Assembly (NCBI GenBank): GCA_942159475.1
Contig: OW804097.1
Location: 6,973,685 to 7,037,684 of the forward strand
Origin: Sthenelais limicola
Taxonomy: Eukaryota; Annelida; Polychaeta; Phyllodocida; Sigalionidae
Reading direction: 5' to 3'
Length of the DNA: 64,000 bases
Shown here: positions 11,273 to 26,200 of the stretch, in pieces
Numbering within the stretch: the stretch's first letter is position 1
Layout: every line of letters starts with the position of its first letter
The notes under the pieces: generated by a model
Databases searched by the model: none
What the model was told of the DNA's origin: nothing
Seen by the model: only the letters and a program-made list of their open reading frames with translations
Made by a program: the position numbers and the translations under genes

Positions 11273-14200
11273 CTGAAATAAGAAATGAGTTGACTAGTCC
11301 TTGTTTCTTATTCATTGGCAAATGGCACATGTGTGGCAAAGTATGTGAATGATCAGAAAGTAATCATAAGTACTGTCCTTAATTAAAACAGTGTGTTGAA
11401 TAATCAGTTTTACTCATAATCATTCATCAAAATACAAAGTACAATGTGAAGTGATGCTCTTGACCTATTTGGAATATTTATACAGTGATTCAACAAGAAT
11501 GTTCAGTTATGTTTATCAAGGATCATGTATCAAACAAGGACAATTTCAATACTTATCCTGTTATATTATAGGAAGTATGTGGAAGAAGAACGTCTGGTCA
11601 AAGCAATGACTTTGTTGCAACTAAGGTTTTTTCAGTAAAGCGGTGGTCACCCATGTGACCGTGCATGCTGGCCAGCCACACACTGTGCGGGGTCGGGATG
11701 GGGGGTGATTACTACACCCTGTGGGGGGTGAATATACACATATACAGTAGTATACTATAAATAAGCGATCTAATAATATGAGGTATAACCTATTCATAAG
11801 CTCCCTCCCCTCCTTTTAGATCAAACATTTGTTTAATCTACGAGACAGTTAAAATTACAGTACTGAATACTAAGGTTTAATTAAAGAATTATTTGATCGG
11901 TCGGTAGTACCCAAACTTAATTTAACATAAACATGGAATATTAAAAAAAAAGGCGGTAATTTGGCCTTCACTGCAAGGGTTTTCAGGCCCGCTTCTTGCA
12001 GTAATGCATGCATAGACAACTTACGCGACTGACTAAAATATATCGAAACATCTAAACTACTGAAATCTTTAGATACGCCCATGGGCGATTGTCACCTAAA
12101 GGTTCTAAAAAAATTAAACTATAAATATAGCTTTTGAATTAAGGTAACTTCACAAATCATTACATAACTTTACCTAAAGATACACAGAAAACACATAAAT
12201 CAATTCTCAAGCTCACAAAGAGCTATGTCCTTGGCGTACCCCCTATAATTCCATAAAATACTAAAGGTTTGTTCCGCTCCCCGATAAAGCAAGCATTGCA
12301 ACAGTAACACATTTAATGATTGGTTCAGAGAAATTCAGAATCAATGGATTGTCAGCAAAGTAAAAGGTTTGTCTAAAAAGCAGGCACTGTAATAAAGTGT
12401 TCAAAACAGATCTGTTTCAACACAAACGGGTTACGAGTAAGGTAATGTTAAATGCAAATATGGCTCGACTTCTCAGAGAAAGAAATTGTTAGTATGTAAC
12501 ACAGCAATGAGTCTATGAGGGAATGATTATCAAAATATAATGATAGCCTCTATTTTGTTTTATGTCTTTGTTTCTTTTTAAAAATTTCAGCTGAGTGAAA
12601 TTATGTAGTTATATACTATTCTCTTTCTTAGCTGATATGGGAGATAAACTTTACAGAATCATAGTCAACACATACGTTTAAATTCATAACAATAAATCAA
12701 ATACAGTAAAAATAGAGAAACCCAAGTAATAACGATCACCCAGGCAGCATCCACTGCTACAGAATATGAGTCGGTCGGTGAGTAGCTCATAAGGAGTGGA
12801 TTGTAAACACAAGCACTCAACAAGATGTTCCAATTATGACCAACTTTTTTATTGCTAAAGATCTCCCTCACACGCTCTGCAACATGAAGGAGCACAGGAG
12901 GGAGCGTGGCACTATCCTTGATAGCTCACTACCAAGCATGAATCATGGGTGTGGGGCCCATGCCACAAGGATGTATAGCAGAGTCTAGCATTTCATCATA
13001 GACAATACACAAAAAATCTTTACAATCTCATTCAAATCTCAGGGTTGGCGGAATCTCTATATTAATAAAATGAGCATTTTGAGCCTAAAACTGCTATCTT
13101 CTCTGAAACCGCTGGCCAGATCTCAATTATATTTCACATGCACATTGCCAAAGATGGTGCCGGACTATTCCACTATGTTTCATTAACAAATTAGGGTTGG
13201 AAAGGGGTTAGAAATGGGTTTACATTGAGCACCCCCTTCCAGGGCCCCCAGCACTGCCTGAAAACAAACCTATCAGTGCCCCCACACCAGGTTTCTGGGT
13301 CACCCAAAGCATGACGTCTTGGATGGGCACATCGTTGCTTCACTATGGGACGGGAGTTGATATATTTCCACCAAAAAGAGCATCGTCAGAGTTGAATCAG
13401 TTCATAAACTATTGTTTGTGATCGTCGAGCAGGGGGAATCTCTTCCCCTCTCTCCTCCTCCTTCAGAATTTGTGTTGAAAACCTGGCAATTTATTCAGGT
13501 TTGTCCTGTCTTTGTTTCTAAGAAGGTTTAAAACCCCCGTGCGACTCATTCCGCTATTCATATTTGGCATTATATTTCTAACAAATTAGGGTTAGAAGTC
13601 AAATGAGGGTTAGAAATGGGTTTACATCAAGCTCCCGTATCCTGGGGCCCCAGCGCTGCCGGGAAAACAAATCCCTATTGGTCCCCCTTATAGGTCAGTG
13701 CACCCTAGATACAGGGAAGGGGCAGAGGCAGGGAAGGTGGTATACAAGGACCCTAGATACAGGAGAGTGGCAGCTAAAGTTTGTCAAGGGTTTCACAGTT
13801 CAGACCTCTTCTTTCTTTCTGTCTGTGTCTCTCTGTCTGTCCCTCTCTCTTTCTCTTTCTTTGCCTCAGTCTTCAGCACTCTGTGTACAGTGTGTGAAAT
13901 TAACTTTTTTTCTTTGCCCGCTACGATAGTGGGTGAATGAGATTTACCCACCCACACACAAATTTATCTGCCCACTAATTCAAATTACCTGTAAATGAAA
14001 GAGGGAGCGGGAGAAGGAATGTGAGAGGGAGAGGGAACAAGAGAGGAAGAACAAGTGGGAGAGGGAACAGGACAGAGACAAGTACAAGGCCCACCCACAC
14101 AGAATTTTACCCACCCACTAATTACCTCACAATGAAAGAGGGAACGGGAGAGGGAGCGGGAGAGGGATTGGGACAGGGACAGGCAACACAACAACAGCAC

Positions 14201-17200
14201 AACACTGAACAGTAACTAATACAAGCATCTAAACAGGATTCCATTTGTGGTATGTAGATACTAAATTAAATAGAGACAACTTGAAAGAGAAAGATAGTGG
14301 GAGAGGGAACAACAAGAGATGAGGATGTGGGCCCCACTGTTCCTCTAGCAAATCCTGTGCATAGCACGGGTATTTGCTAGTACTCATTATGTAGGAATTA
14401 TCATCGGATGATTCCGGGGCATTGTGATGCTCACCAGTGACAACAGAGGGAGTGACAGCTCCCCTCATCTCCTCTCCCCGACACCAGGGGACCCCTCCAG
14501 CGTGCGACACCATCACACGTCCCTCTCCCACTTCTCCTTCAGCCTCCAGGTAGTTCACACACATATACCCCATCGGCTCCTTCTTCCAGCGTGTAACTCC
14601 CTTTTTGGCTCGATATCCCAGCCCACGACATCCATACTGGGCCGTTGGTCTGGACATCAGTACTACCAACTTGGGTGAACAGAAAGTGAGGAATTACGCA
14701 CACCATCATGCCGAGAAGGACAAGAAGCTCAAAGAAAACCCCTCAGCATGAGGAAGAGCACAAGGAGGGCTCCCAACACGAGGAGCGTGACCAACAGGAG
14801 GACGGCAGCCACGTTAGCGACCAGTCCAGCGAGGTGCAGTTTAAACCACCAAAGAAACCCTTGGTCAAGTCACTATACGAAGACTTGGCAGGAGTATCTG
14901 GAGAGAGGGGTCGAAGAGGGGGAGAGAACCATCACCTCCCAAGTCACCACCGCACTTGCAGCACAAACACGAGGAGGAGACGGGGGACCGCAGGCAGCCC
15001 GGTCACTCCTCCAACAGCCGAGTCAAGAAGTGGATATCAGACTCTAGAAGGCGCAGCTCGTCCACTCCAAAAGTAATCAGAGGACAAATGTACGCAGATG
15101 ACTTTATAGAGAGAGAGATTGATCGCCAAAGATTCGCTCACCAGTTACACGGTAGGGAAGACATTATTACGGATATACACAACGCTAAGATCTCCCCTAA
15201 ACCCTATATGTACGTGTACAAGGAGGGGGTTCAAACTGTGAAACAAAAACTAGAGGGCCTCACATACAACGAGTACCTCAACGGTTTCCTCGCCCTACTC
15301 GATGACAGCCAGGGAATTGCTGACCCAGACGACTATCCCCACCTCATGTATCATTTACGCCAAGTGACAAAAGATAGCCTCGAGCGGCCATGGCCCGCTG
15401 TAAGGAGATGGACCCAATATATATGGGACATGATCGAGGCTGGCAAGATCTCATGGTCAGATAAAGTTGCAATACAAGAAGAGAGAATGAGGATCTGCCT
15501 CACAGGGGGAGGCATGAACAACGCTGCCCCAGAATCCAAAGACACTCAGTCGAAGAGCTCTAATGACAACAACAGATGTGATAACACAGGGAACGGCATT
15601 GAGGCAATATGCCGCCCCTATAACTCGAGGGATGGATGTACACACAGTGGTGACCACAAGGAGTCAAATATTACTATGCTACACGCCTGTGCATAATGTA
15701 ATTCTGTAGGTAGGAGGACGCATCACAGTATAAGAGATTGCCAAAAGAGACTAAGACACCAACAGCAGCAGGCTGATGGTACATACGTACCTAGGACCAA
15801 CCAGAACTCGAGCAACAGCAGCAACAAGAACAATGTGAGTAGCAACCACGATGGTTGATCACACAATGCTTCAAAAAACGAGTAAGTGGCCAATGTGTCA
15901 AGTCGACAGGCCTACCAAACTCTTTAAGCACCAGGAGGCCTATACCTACTAAACTGAATATTACTGGATGGCAACAGCTGCTGTCAAAGTCTACCCAAGA
16001 CCAAGAGATATTCGACTTCATCAGATTTGGGTTCCCCACTGGCTACCTGGGCCCAGCATCTAATAATGCGGGCGCTAAGAATCACCCCAGTGCCACGAAA
16101 TACGGAGACAAGATATACCAGTTTGTAAAGAAGGAGCTTGACCTCAATGGCATCATAGGCCCGTTCATGCAGCCTCCTTTCAAGCAATGGACTCACACGT
16201 CACCTATCATGTCCTGCGCGAAACGAGACAGTGATGCACGAAGAGTGATAATAGATCTGACATTCCCTGAGGAGTCATCTATTAACAAGTACATTATTAA
16301 AAATTCTGTGTGGGGCGTGCAGAGGGAGCACTCTCTCCCCACAGTGGAAGATCTAGTCAGTCACCTTAGGAAGGTTGGGACAGGGGCATACTGATTGATA
16401 TTGCTCGTGCTTATAAAAACTTCCACAGCGACCCCCTGGACTGGCCCCTGCTATGCCTAGAATGGCGAGAGGTATGGTACTGTGAAATCACCATGCCTTT
16501 CGGTAGCAGGGGCTCCAGTGCCCACATGCAGAGAGTGGCAAACGCTATAGTGGGCATGCTATGTAGGAGAGGCATCAGGGCCTTCATGTATTTAGACGAC
16601 CTCGCTCTTGTTAGTGACTCCCTAACTGAAGCAAACAAAGCATACGCCTGCGTAAGGGATACACTTGCTACCTTAGGGCTCGTCGAGGCTGTCGACAAGC
16701 TACAGCCCCCTAGCCAAGTGGTCAGGTGGCTAGGCATAAACGTTGACGCGCATGATATGACTCTATCCATCCCACAGGACAAGGTAGAACAAGTGGTGTG
16801 CTTAGCAAGCAAGTACTTCAAGAAACGATCCATCACAAAGAGAGAGCTTCAGTCGATCATAGGCTCCTTCATACACGTCAGCAAGTGCATACCACCAGCA
16901 AGACTGTTCATATCACGCCTGCTAGAGGCACTAAGGGGTTTCAATGGCCTACACCTGAACATAAATAATGATATGAAGGAAGACCTCAGGTGGTTCCAGG
17001 CATTCTGTAGTGATTGGAACGGGGTGGCCATGATCCCTGACACATATGCAACCAAGGTGTATCTATTGGACGCATGTCTGTCAGGAATAGGAGCTACTGA
17101 TGGGCAGTATGCGTATGCACACCGCATATGCCCCTCAGACATGGAGTCCGAAAACATATCCGAAGTACAGGTACTTAACATCGCCGTAGCACTGCACACG

Positions 17201-20200
17201 TTCGTGTCAGAACAAGATAAAGGATCACACATTCACATCTTGTGTGACAACATGTCCATGTCAAGTGTCCAAGTATTCAGCACTGGAAAGGGAAAGAACC
17301 GTGCCATGATCGCGGCAGCACGCATGGCCTGGATGATCCAGGCCAAATACAACTTAATGATCAGTTATGGACACATCCTGGGGGCAACAAATAATGTTGC
17401 AGACGCCCTTAGTCGAGCCCACCTTGGGGAAAAACAACTAATTGAGTCCAATAGATGGGTTGATCATTATTCGCTTAACACTGTACCCCCATGTACATAC
17501 GCCCTACAACCATGCCTTCTTACTTTCAGGGACTCTGCACGAGGCGCTAATAAGGCAGGCAGAGCAGACACAGGGGCAGGCATGGTCTGAAGGCACAAAG
17601 GCCAATCGTACGTCGGCAGTGAAGGCATATCTGTCATTTGCACGTGACATGCAGTTCGACCCTCAGCGACCGCTAGTCGAACATGTGTGTGCGTACATCC
17701 AATCTGTGGCTAACAGGACCCCATCACCAGGCGACACCTCACCAGGGCTGATGTGGTAGTCCATGATGAATACGTCACCTTGGACATCAAGGAGGCCAAA
17801 ACATGCAATCAATCGTCCAAAGGAGGTCAATCGGGCTAAATGCATGTGATGATAAGAGACTGTGCCCTGTGGATAAGATAAGATCTATACTACGCCAGCA
17901 GCCCACCAAATCAACACGCCAACCGCTTTTCAAGTTTGCAGGATCGCTGAGACCCATCCCGGCAACTTTCGTGGCAAGAAAATGGAAGGCACACCTGGTG
18001 GACAATAATGTGGAGGCTAGTGCCCTATCGCTACACAGCCTCAGAAAAGCTGCGGCCACCACTGCCTTTAAAGCAGGGGCCTCAGAGACAGAGGTCAAAC
18101 GACTGGGGGGCTGGTCATCGGATGCATTTCAGATATACATGCATACCGACCAGTCTAAAACCAACTCAAGGCTAGTGAATGCCATGACCTCGAGCCAGCC
18201 ACCACATGGTCCTATGCGCACGGACAAGCGCACTGGCTAACATTAATAACAACAGATAATTCATATATAGAAACTCTAACCCTATGTCAACACAGGGACG
18301 CAGAACTGAACTTACCATAACAGTAATTCACATCTGGAATTGATGAGTTTCCCTTCATATAATGCCTGACTTCCAGCCATACATAATTAAATTACACTCC
18401 CCACCTGGCTCGCCACCATACACCACTCTATTTCTCTTACCCTCCCTCCTCTTCCCCCTCTCCTTTCTCTTATGGCTTTGGCCTATATTAATAATATCTA
18501 AATATTAATTAATCTTATGATATCTAAGGTTAATCAACATGGTAATCAACCAACATGTAATTACCTAATCAATTATCCATTATGTAATACCAAGGGTAAT
18601 CACACTCATAATTCATTATACAATAATTATTGATGTTTGTCTGCCATGTAACATATACCATTCCCATGTGCATTGTTCGACAATAAACATCAATTTCCCA
18701 CACTCCATCTCTGTCTGTTCACTGGGGAGCAAATTCATAATGAAATGATAAGAGCGCCATATTTAAAGTCATGTTAAATGTAAACTCGATATCTCCACTT
18801 GATTCACGTGGCAACTTCATGAACATGGAGGTTTGTACCAAATATTTCACAGCATTAATTTCCAACAACAATATGGAGCAGTTGATCTCAGGGCGCCTAC
18901 CTCCAGTGCCATCAAACTTTGATATTCTTCTTGACAAAATCTTGATGCTCCAGACTGCACGTGGACAAACACATGTACCCCAGCTTGCATAAACCTGAGT
19001 ATCTTTAATACAAACACAGACAAATCAAACATGCAGACATAAAACTACACTTCATCCACAGAAATATATTCAGAAATTCAAAATAGACAGATAATTTGTT
19101 ATGGGAGGCAAATGTTTACTCTTCCTCAAGGGTTTGAACATATCCCCTAAAAAAAACCTAGCCACCTGCTCCCTACAAGGAGAAGATAGTTGTACTCATG
19201 GGTGAAATAAATGTTCAAGGGCTTTTCCCACGCTTTATCACACAGAAAACTCAAAACTCACCCCAAATATGATACTTGCAAAACACATTTCTCCCTGTTC
19301 CTCATCGGTGTCAAAGATTCCAGGCGTGTCCATGATATTAATGATAAAACCATTGTATTGCAGCTGCCGAACTAGAGTAATCTTGGTCTGAGCCTCTAAA
19401 CTTACAAGAGAGTCAAACTCATACCGCTCGAGGAGAGAGTTTCCAGTTGCACTTTTACCCACGCCAATTTTTCCCACCAGGACCACATTTATCACCTGGG
19501 CCTTCACAAGATCCTTCCTAGAAGCAAGGGAGTTAACATCAAACGCCAACCGTTTGGTGCACTGGACAGGCTGAAAACATGATTTGGAGTCAGGGCTGTA
19601 TAACGTTATATTCAGACGGGGTCAAATACTCTGTAAGTAAGTACAGACCTACCCCGAATTCTAGGTGGGAGTGAATATTCACCGAGACGGTCAAGGGGCT
19701 GGAGCCCCGCGACTGTCATGGGTGAATATTCACGATGCCGAGAATCCAAGGGCTGTTTTGTGTTTGTTTCACCCCACACACATAACTTATGTAAGATTAA
19801 CATGATCTACAGCGATTTTGAGGAATGGATAGTTAAATAATTATGTTATCTATATGGGCTGAGCATATCAAGGGTGAAATAAAGGCGTAAATATGATCAA
19901 GTCACATGTGGGCTTTGTTCAACTACTGAATCATGCAACCAGAGAAACTCAATACAGATCAATGGTCTAAAACGTACTTCACACACTTTCTGCATTAACG
20001 AATATGGTGCATTTTACATGTGTATTCAGGAGAAGGGGACGTGTGTTTGCAGAACATGTATATGGATACTGCATGGATAGAAGTGAGCAAGACCCAATGG
20101 GATAGGTGTCACCCTCTTGGGGCGTAATTTGGAACCATTTAAGCTTACAATCTGTGGTTGCTCGATTTTCGATATTCTAATGTAACAGTGATGGACCAAA

Positions 20201-23200
20201 TTACATATTGACGATGTTGCAAAGATATACCAGCCAATATACAGTATTAAAGTCCCTTTAAACATACTAACTGGGTTCATCACCAAATGTTCCAACATAT
20301 TTTCATCTACTGGGCTGTTGATGAGCAAGGCAGAAATTCGCGTTTTTGATCTCAGAGTGCCCTTTGCAATATGCATCTCGTACTCTTTCAGCTGGTCTGC
20401 GATTTTTCTTTGAGTGTCTTCTAATTCAGGCCACTGTAGAGGGTCTTTGAGACAGGGTCCAGTGTAGAGAGGCGTTGTTTTGAAACATTTTATCTCTTGG
20501 TCATATGCGTATAACGTTAGGTAGTTCTTCGTGAAGTCAGTCAAGCATTCTGTCTCCTCTACAGATCGCTTTCGACTTGTTACTATTATCTTCTTTGGTA
20601 TGAGATGAACCTATTTGCAATGGAAATGGGATGATGAATAACATATTTGAGTTAAGTAAATTCACATCATGGTATAACTGATATGCATTAGTTATTAATA
20701 TAATACACCGGGGATCAGAAACAAGCAATTAATGCTTTAGACTCCTAACAAAGAACAGCATCCAGATCGAGCCAATTTACATAATGAAGTATTTTTCAAT
20801 TCAATTCAATTAAAATCAAATGGTGTTCTACCTTAATTTTGCTTTATTTTGTGAGGAAATAGAGTTTCCCTCCCTAGTGCCACCAACACTCCATGCGATT
20901 TAAACTCGCTATAAGTTCTCACCAATTATTGTTTACTAATTTTAAAAGTAAATATGGAGAGCCGTGTTTTATTATGGCATCCTTAAAAGTCGGTATTCAT
21001 GTCCTGGCTTCAAGCTCCTACCAGTTCTATGATAATACATGGAGGATCATTTTATATAATTATAGAAATACATTGATGTGAATGTAATTAATTTCCACAT
21101 ATATTATGAATACGATATAAACGAATTTGGAGCACAGGTCCCCTATAAACCAATGTATTGTATGGTGACAACATATTCGGGCTTATTCCAGTGGGAATTT
21201 AGATATAAAGACAAAAAGTCCTCCCTTCATTAGAAGTTAAGAATCTATTCTATTACTTTATGATAGTTTTTCAATTAATTCTTATTTTGTTTATATATTT
21301 CTATGTGTCAATATTGAAAATTGCCCGAAGGACATAGCTTGTTTAGGCAACCCCCAACTGATCTCTGATCATATCTTCTGTATTTTAGAACCAGCGTTCA
21401 TAAAACTATATATGTATGTAGCGCAAGGCAATCCTGCTCTTTCCGGACATCAACATTTGGGTTGGGTATTCTGAGGGTAAATATTATTTTCTATTTCGCG
21501 GCAGCATTAACTGCCCATGATAGACGCAGGTCTGGTGTGTCTACCGCATATCACCCATGGCATATATATCTAGAAGAGATGGCTGAAGCTTACCTCTATC
21601 AACCGTTCTGGTAAGCTCTCAGTATGGTCCTGTATAAACTCAAAAAGCTTTTGTGGTTTCCGTTTTTCAGGATAGACTAGTGTCGAACGGTTTGGAAAAT
21701 CAGAGTTGGTTTGTCTCCTGAAATCATCCTCCCATGATTCTTGGAAGCATTTCCCACTAGGTCGTTCCCTACACAAACAAAATTAATATTTCTAGTAAAC
21801 TCGTTGACAACGACAAGGAATCCCCAGAGTTGCACTCATATGATCAACTATGGTTATTACATAATTCATAGTTTTCATAGTTGCTGGCCGTTTATTATAT
21901 TTGCCCCTATTGACAGTCAGTTCTTTAGACTAAAGTATTGCAACGGGGAAGTGTGATAACCCACGACTTAGAATTAACGGTAATCCTGACCATTAGAGTC
22001 CTGTCAGAAATTACATGGACATTTCACCCAAATGATTATATCTAAGCAAAGGCAGGAAGTCAGTATAGTAGTGAGCCTGAAGTGAGCTCCAAGTCAAAGA
22101 TTATGTTGGCGCATGATCCAAATTCTGGTCAGTCAGCTAATTGGGTCAATCACCAACCGTAAAAGAGTCCACTGCTTTACCACCCACGATATTTTATCAT
22201 TTGACTATATTGATATTGTGCATCTCAAATTGCTTGGACAGATGATAGAGAAGAAATTACTTTCAATCTTTTGAATTACTGTTCTGTAGTAACTATACTT
22301 CCAGACAGGTGGAAGCACTAGAGGTAGGTAGCAGTATTCTGAAATCATTTAGGGGGAGCAGTGTGGGACTTATCCAGTGGTCGCATATCAGGGCCTAGCT
22401 CAGTATATGGGTACGAGGATGAGGGTGTGTATGTGTGCGGAGGTAGGGTGATATATTTCCAGGGCCCTGGCACTGAGGATAACGCATACACAGATCGGTT
22501 ATTATAAAAATAGTACTTGGAAACTGTATTTTTCTGGGAGCGATGGTGGGGGTGGGCGGGTCTTTGGTGGCGAAGTTGATGCACAATTTCATATGCATAC
22601 ATGTTTATTTTCAGCTTCAGTTTTTATTTTTGCTAATATTCAAAAGATTCAAATGTCTGCATGTCTCTTCCTATTGCTGGGAGGTTGTTCTAATGGACAA
22701 TTTTTTTTTATTAATTACAAATTGAAAATTGATTAATTTGTCATTGAGACGCTATATGCCTACATTTTCTCCTAAATCACCCCAAATTCTAACATATATA
22801 TTAGAACTGAGTGTACCATTTTCCGTATACTTACCTGCTAGGTGTTTTGGTAGTGTCCAGTATAAAGTAAGCCTTTTTTCCAACGTATTCTGCTTCAATA
22901 CTATGCGTTGCATTTTTGTCACCAGATGGTGAGGCATTCTTGATTTCCTGAGTGAGAAACGATGGCATTTTAATAAAAAATAAAATAAATACAATAACAA
23001 AATGATCTCACCACTTAATCATGATATTCAAATCACATCTATTTTGACAATTACATCATAGACATTTAACAAGTTCCCGCCCACGCTGACACAACATTTG
23101 ATGGAATATCTTCATATATATTTTTACCGGACCAAAACACATTTTTAGGTTCTATTCTCATGAAGCTACAATGACTTGCTCATGATTGAGCCTTCATGAC

Positions 23201-26200
23201 AATTTAATGTTGAATTTTGTCAACCGACATACACATGTATGACTAGAATTCATCATTTTTCCTATTTACCTTTGTTTCAAATACAGACACCAAAGTATAA
23301 TGCTTATCCTTCTGGAACAGACTGACGTCCCTCAATATCTTCATCTCCTCCGTCTCATCATCTTTCTTCATGAGGGCGTTCATGACAACCTCAATAGACA
23401 GTCCAAAGGCATGAAGGAGATCTGACCATTCGTTGATTGGGTGGAATTCAATGCTAATACCTTTTTGTCTCTTCATGTTTCTCTCACAGGGAACGATCAA
23501 TAGGGATGATTTAAGGCACTCATCTATATGTTCATCTTTAATAGCAAATTGTATTTGTCAAATTAGTTAAATTGTATTAGTTAAATGTGTAGAAGCTCAC
23601 GTTCATCTCACGTTGGATACTGTAGACTTGAAAACACATGTAGGATTCAGTATAGATATTATTATGATGGGATGTTAGTATGGTATCTTTGTTATATTCC
23701 AGTATATATATGTTTGCATTTAATTAATCAGTTTCATATTACAAAAATTCTGATTCTAAGGCATTGGTGGCGCCCCCTCGCTGTAGCTCCGGGTAGTCCC
23801 TACCCATAAACCCTCACCTCTTCCTTCTTCTTCCTCAACATCAAACAAACAATTATTATTCTTCAACTTCTCTCGTAAGGGGTTTCTATTTCCCACCCAC
23901 CCACTACCAAACCAAAAACAACACTACCGGTAGCTGTATACAGACGAAACAATTTCCATTTTATTATCTATTTCATTCTACTCAACAAAATGTCAAATGC
24001 CCACATTAGTAATACAAATTTTGCTTTCATAAATTTTATATCATATAATGTTTAATCAAATCATTATACATTGTTATTAAGAATAAATTATGTCGTTGAC
24101 CAGGTTTGCCTTATCTATTATTCAATTTTAATTTAATTCATTTTAATTTACATGGGTCAGATTTTCAGAAAATGTACAACTCAACTTCGCCAATCCCCTC
24201 AAATAATCCAAATTCCAGATGAAAATACAGTTCAAAATGCAGTACAATCTAACCAAACAGATTGCTAGAATCAATGCAAAGCAGAATATACTCGAATGTA
24301 CCTAGTATTGACCAAATTGCAGCCTGATTTAGCAGAATTTACTCAATGTGTACAGCTGCCAATTGTACATTTCTGAAAATCTGACCCACATCTCAATCCA
24401 TTCAGTTGGGTAAACTTGTGATCCATATGTCGAAAGAACTTACACAGTGTTTTGGATGGATCTGGCATCTGATTCGCTGGTATGATAACTCTAGTGGGAC
24501 TAAATACACTATCTGAAAGAAAGTTTAATATCACATGTATTCGGAAGGCATGTACTATTTCCAGAGAATACTCCTTTTTCCATTACTATTTTCTAGTCGA
24601 CCACACTGTATTACTGTATCCGTCTGGATTTACATAACAATATATAATTATCTTTATTAAGTTTAAAATATGTTACCTTGTTGTTAGAGAACATTATAGA
24701 GAATGGGGCCATGCCATGTATTTTCAGTTTTCCCCAATATGAACAATGCATCTTTGAACTTCCTTCCTTAAATGATTATTGGAAACATACATCGTTACAT
24801 GTGCTAAAGTATTAGACAACGAATTAGCCAATTCCGTTGGTCTTTGCCCTCGGGAATAGAGAAAGTGGTGACTAATACTTAAAGGCAAACGCTACTATCT
24901 AGTGGAAAATGAAAATAAATGTCATTTTTCTGAAACTTTGGTATTTGATTCTTGAAGTGTTTCAGGTCATAAGGATGGAAAAAAATCATTGGGTCGCCAT
25001 TCTCATTTTTGAATTACATTGCTTCAAAACTTGGTATCTCAAAAAAACCAATGAGGACCAAAAGGGGGGCCCATTTTGCAGTACCTCGACTTCATAGTTC
25101 ATATTTGCTATTTATATTCACTCAATTTAAGTAAAATTAACAGTTTCAGAGACAGTATTATTTGGCCAATAATTCTATGCCTCTTTTCTATAGTGTGCAT
25201 TGTTATTTTTATTTTGAAAACAACAAATACATAATGTGAATTTTAAATTAAAAACTCGAAAAACTCAATATTTTTCACCATTTTTATAAAAACATTTTTG
25301 TTTCCTCCCCACTGAAAATAAATGTCATTTTTCTGATTCTTTAGTATAGGATTTTTGAAGTATTTATGTTCTTAAAACTGAAAAAAAATTAATGGGTCAC
25401 CATGCTAGTTTCTGAATCATGGGGCTTTGAAACATGGCTGACAACCCAAAAATCTGCTGCTTTCAAAGTGTTCTATGTTTTCTAAACATCAGACAGACAG
25501 CTACAATTATTTTTCTAACGCGATGACATACATTTTGTTCCCTATATATGTGTAGAATATTACCTGCACTATATGTGTAGAAAATTTTGGGACATTTGGA
25601 ACATCGATTTTTGTTTTATTCCCAAAACCGTGAAAGGAAAATGCAGCATTTCCCAATAGACTTGCATGCTAATTGGGTACAACTGAGAGTACCCATAGCT
25701 AGCTCTGTTTACCAAACATGTCTATTTAAGACAGCTATAAAAAAAATCTAACGCAATGACATATATTTTTATTTCCTTTTTATCTGTAGTATATAACATG
25801 AACTGTATGTGTAGAACATATTGGGACAGTAGGAGTAGCCCTTAATTGTTTGTGTTATTCTATAAAATGTGAAAAAATAGGCCGTTTCCTCATAGACTGC
25901 AATGCTAAAGGAATAGTGCGTAAAATGCCCGTAGATTTGGTATATGGTAAAGGGGGGCGTGGCAGTGAATAGTAGCGTTTGCCTTTAAATAATGTTAATA
26001 CTATTACACTTACAACAGTAAATTCGAGTAAGATGTTCTAGTTCCATGAGCAAACTTTGCCTTTGATCAGTGACATCGTTGACCTCATAAATATCATTCA
26101 TACATCTGACCTTCTTCTCCTTGAGGAACTTAATGGCATCTTTGCGCGCATCAGTAGTTGCCCAGACTTTCTCAACATAGTCAACAAAGGACGGATGTTC

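Larger units (their letters stand above)
14708..18240 (+). mobile_element. DIRS-type retrotransposon, broken, antisense in host intron
   Basis: Gene order gag - reverse transcriptase/RNase H - tyrosine recombinase, with no DDE integrase: the DIRS plan. It is locally much richer in GC than its surroundings, so it is younger than the host intron sequence. It carries frame changes in gag (about 14960-15070) and at about 16390 in the RT, and an internal deletion in the recombinase (about 17700). Terminal repeats were not resolved: GTGAACAGA at about 14663 and its reverse complement at about 18715 are a possible fragment of inverted ends. It lies between GIMAP exons 19002-18901 and 11272-9773, opposite in strand. 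Confidence 0.8.

Noticed and set aside
12665..12895. Hydrophobic minus-strand frame as a missing GIMAP exon
   Set aside because: It does not resemble GIMAP sequence, and the true middle exon is at 19002-18901.
13190..13620. TTAGGGTTA as telomeric repeat
   Set aside because: Only one or two units within a dispersed direct repeat, not an array.
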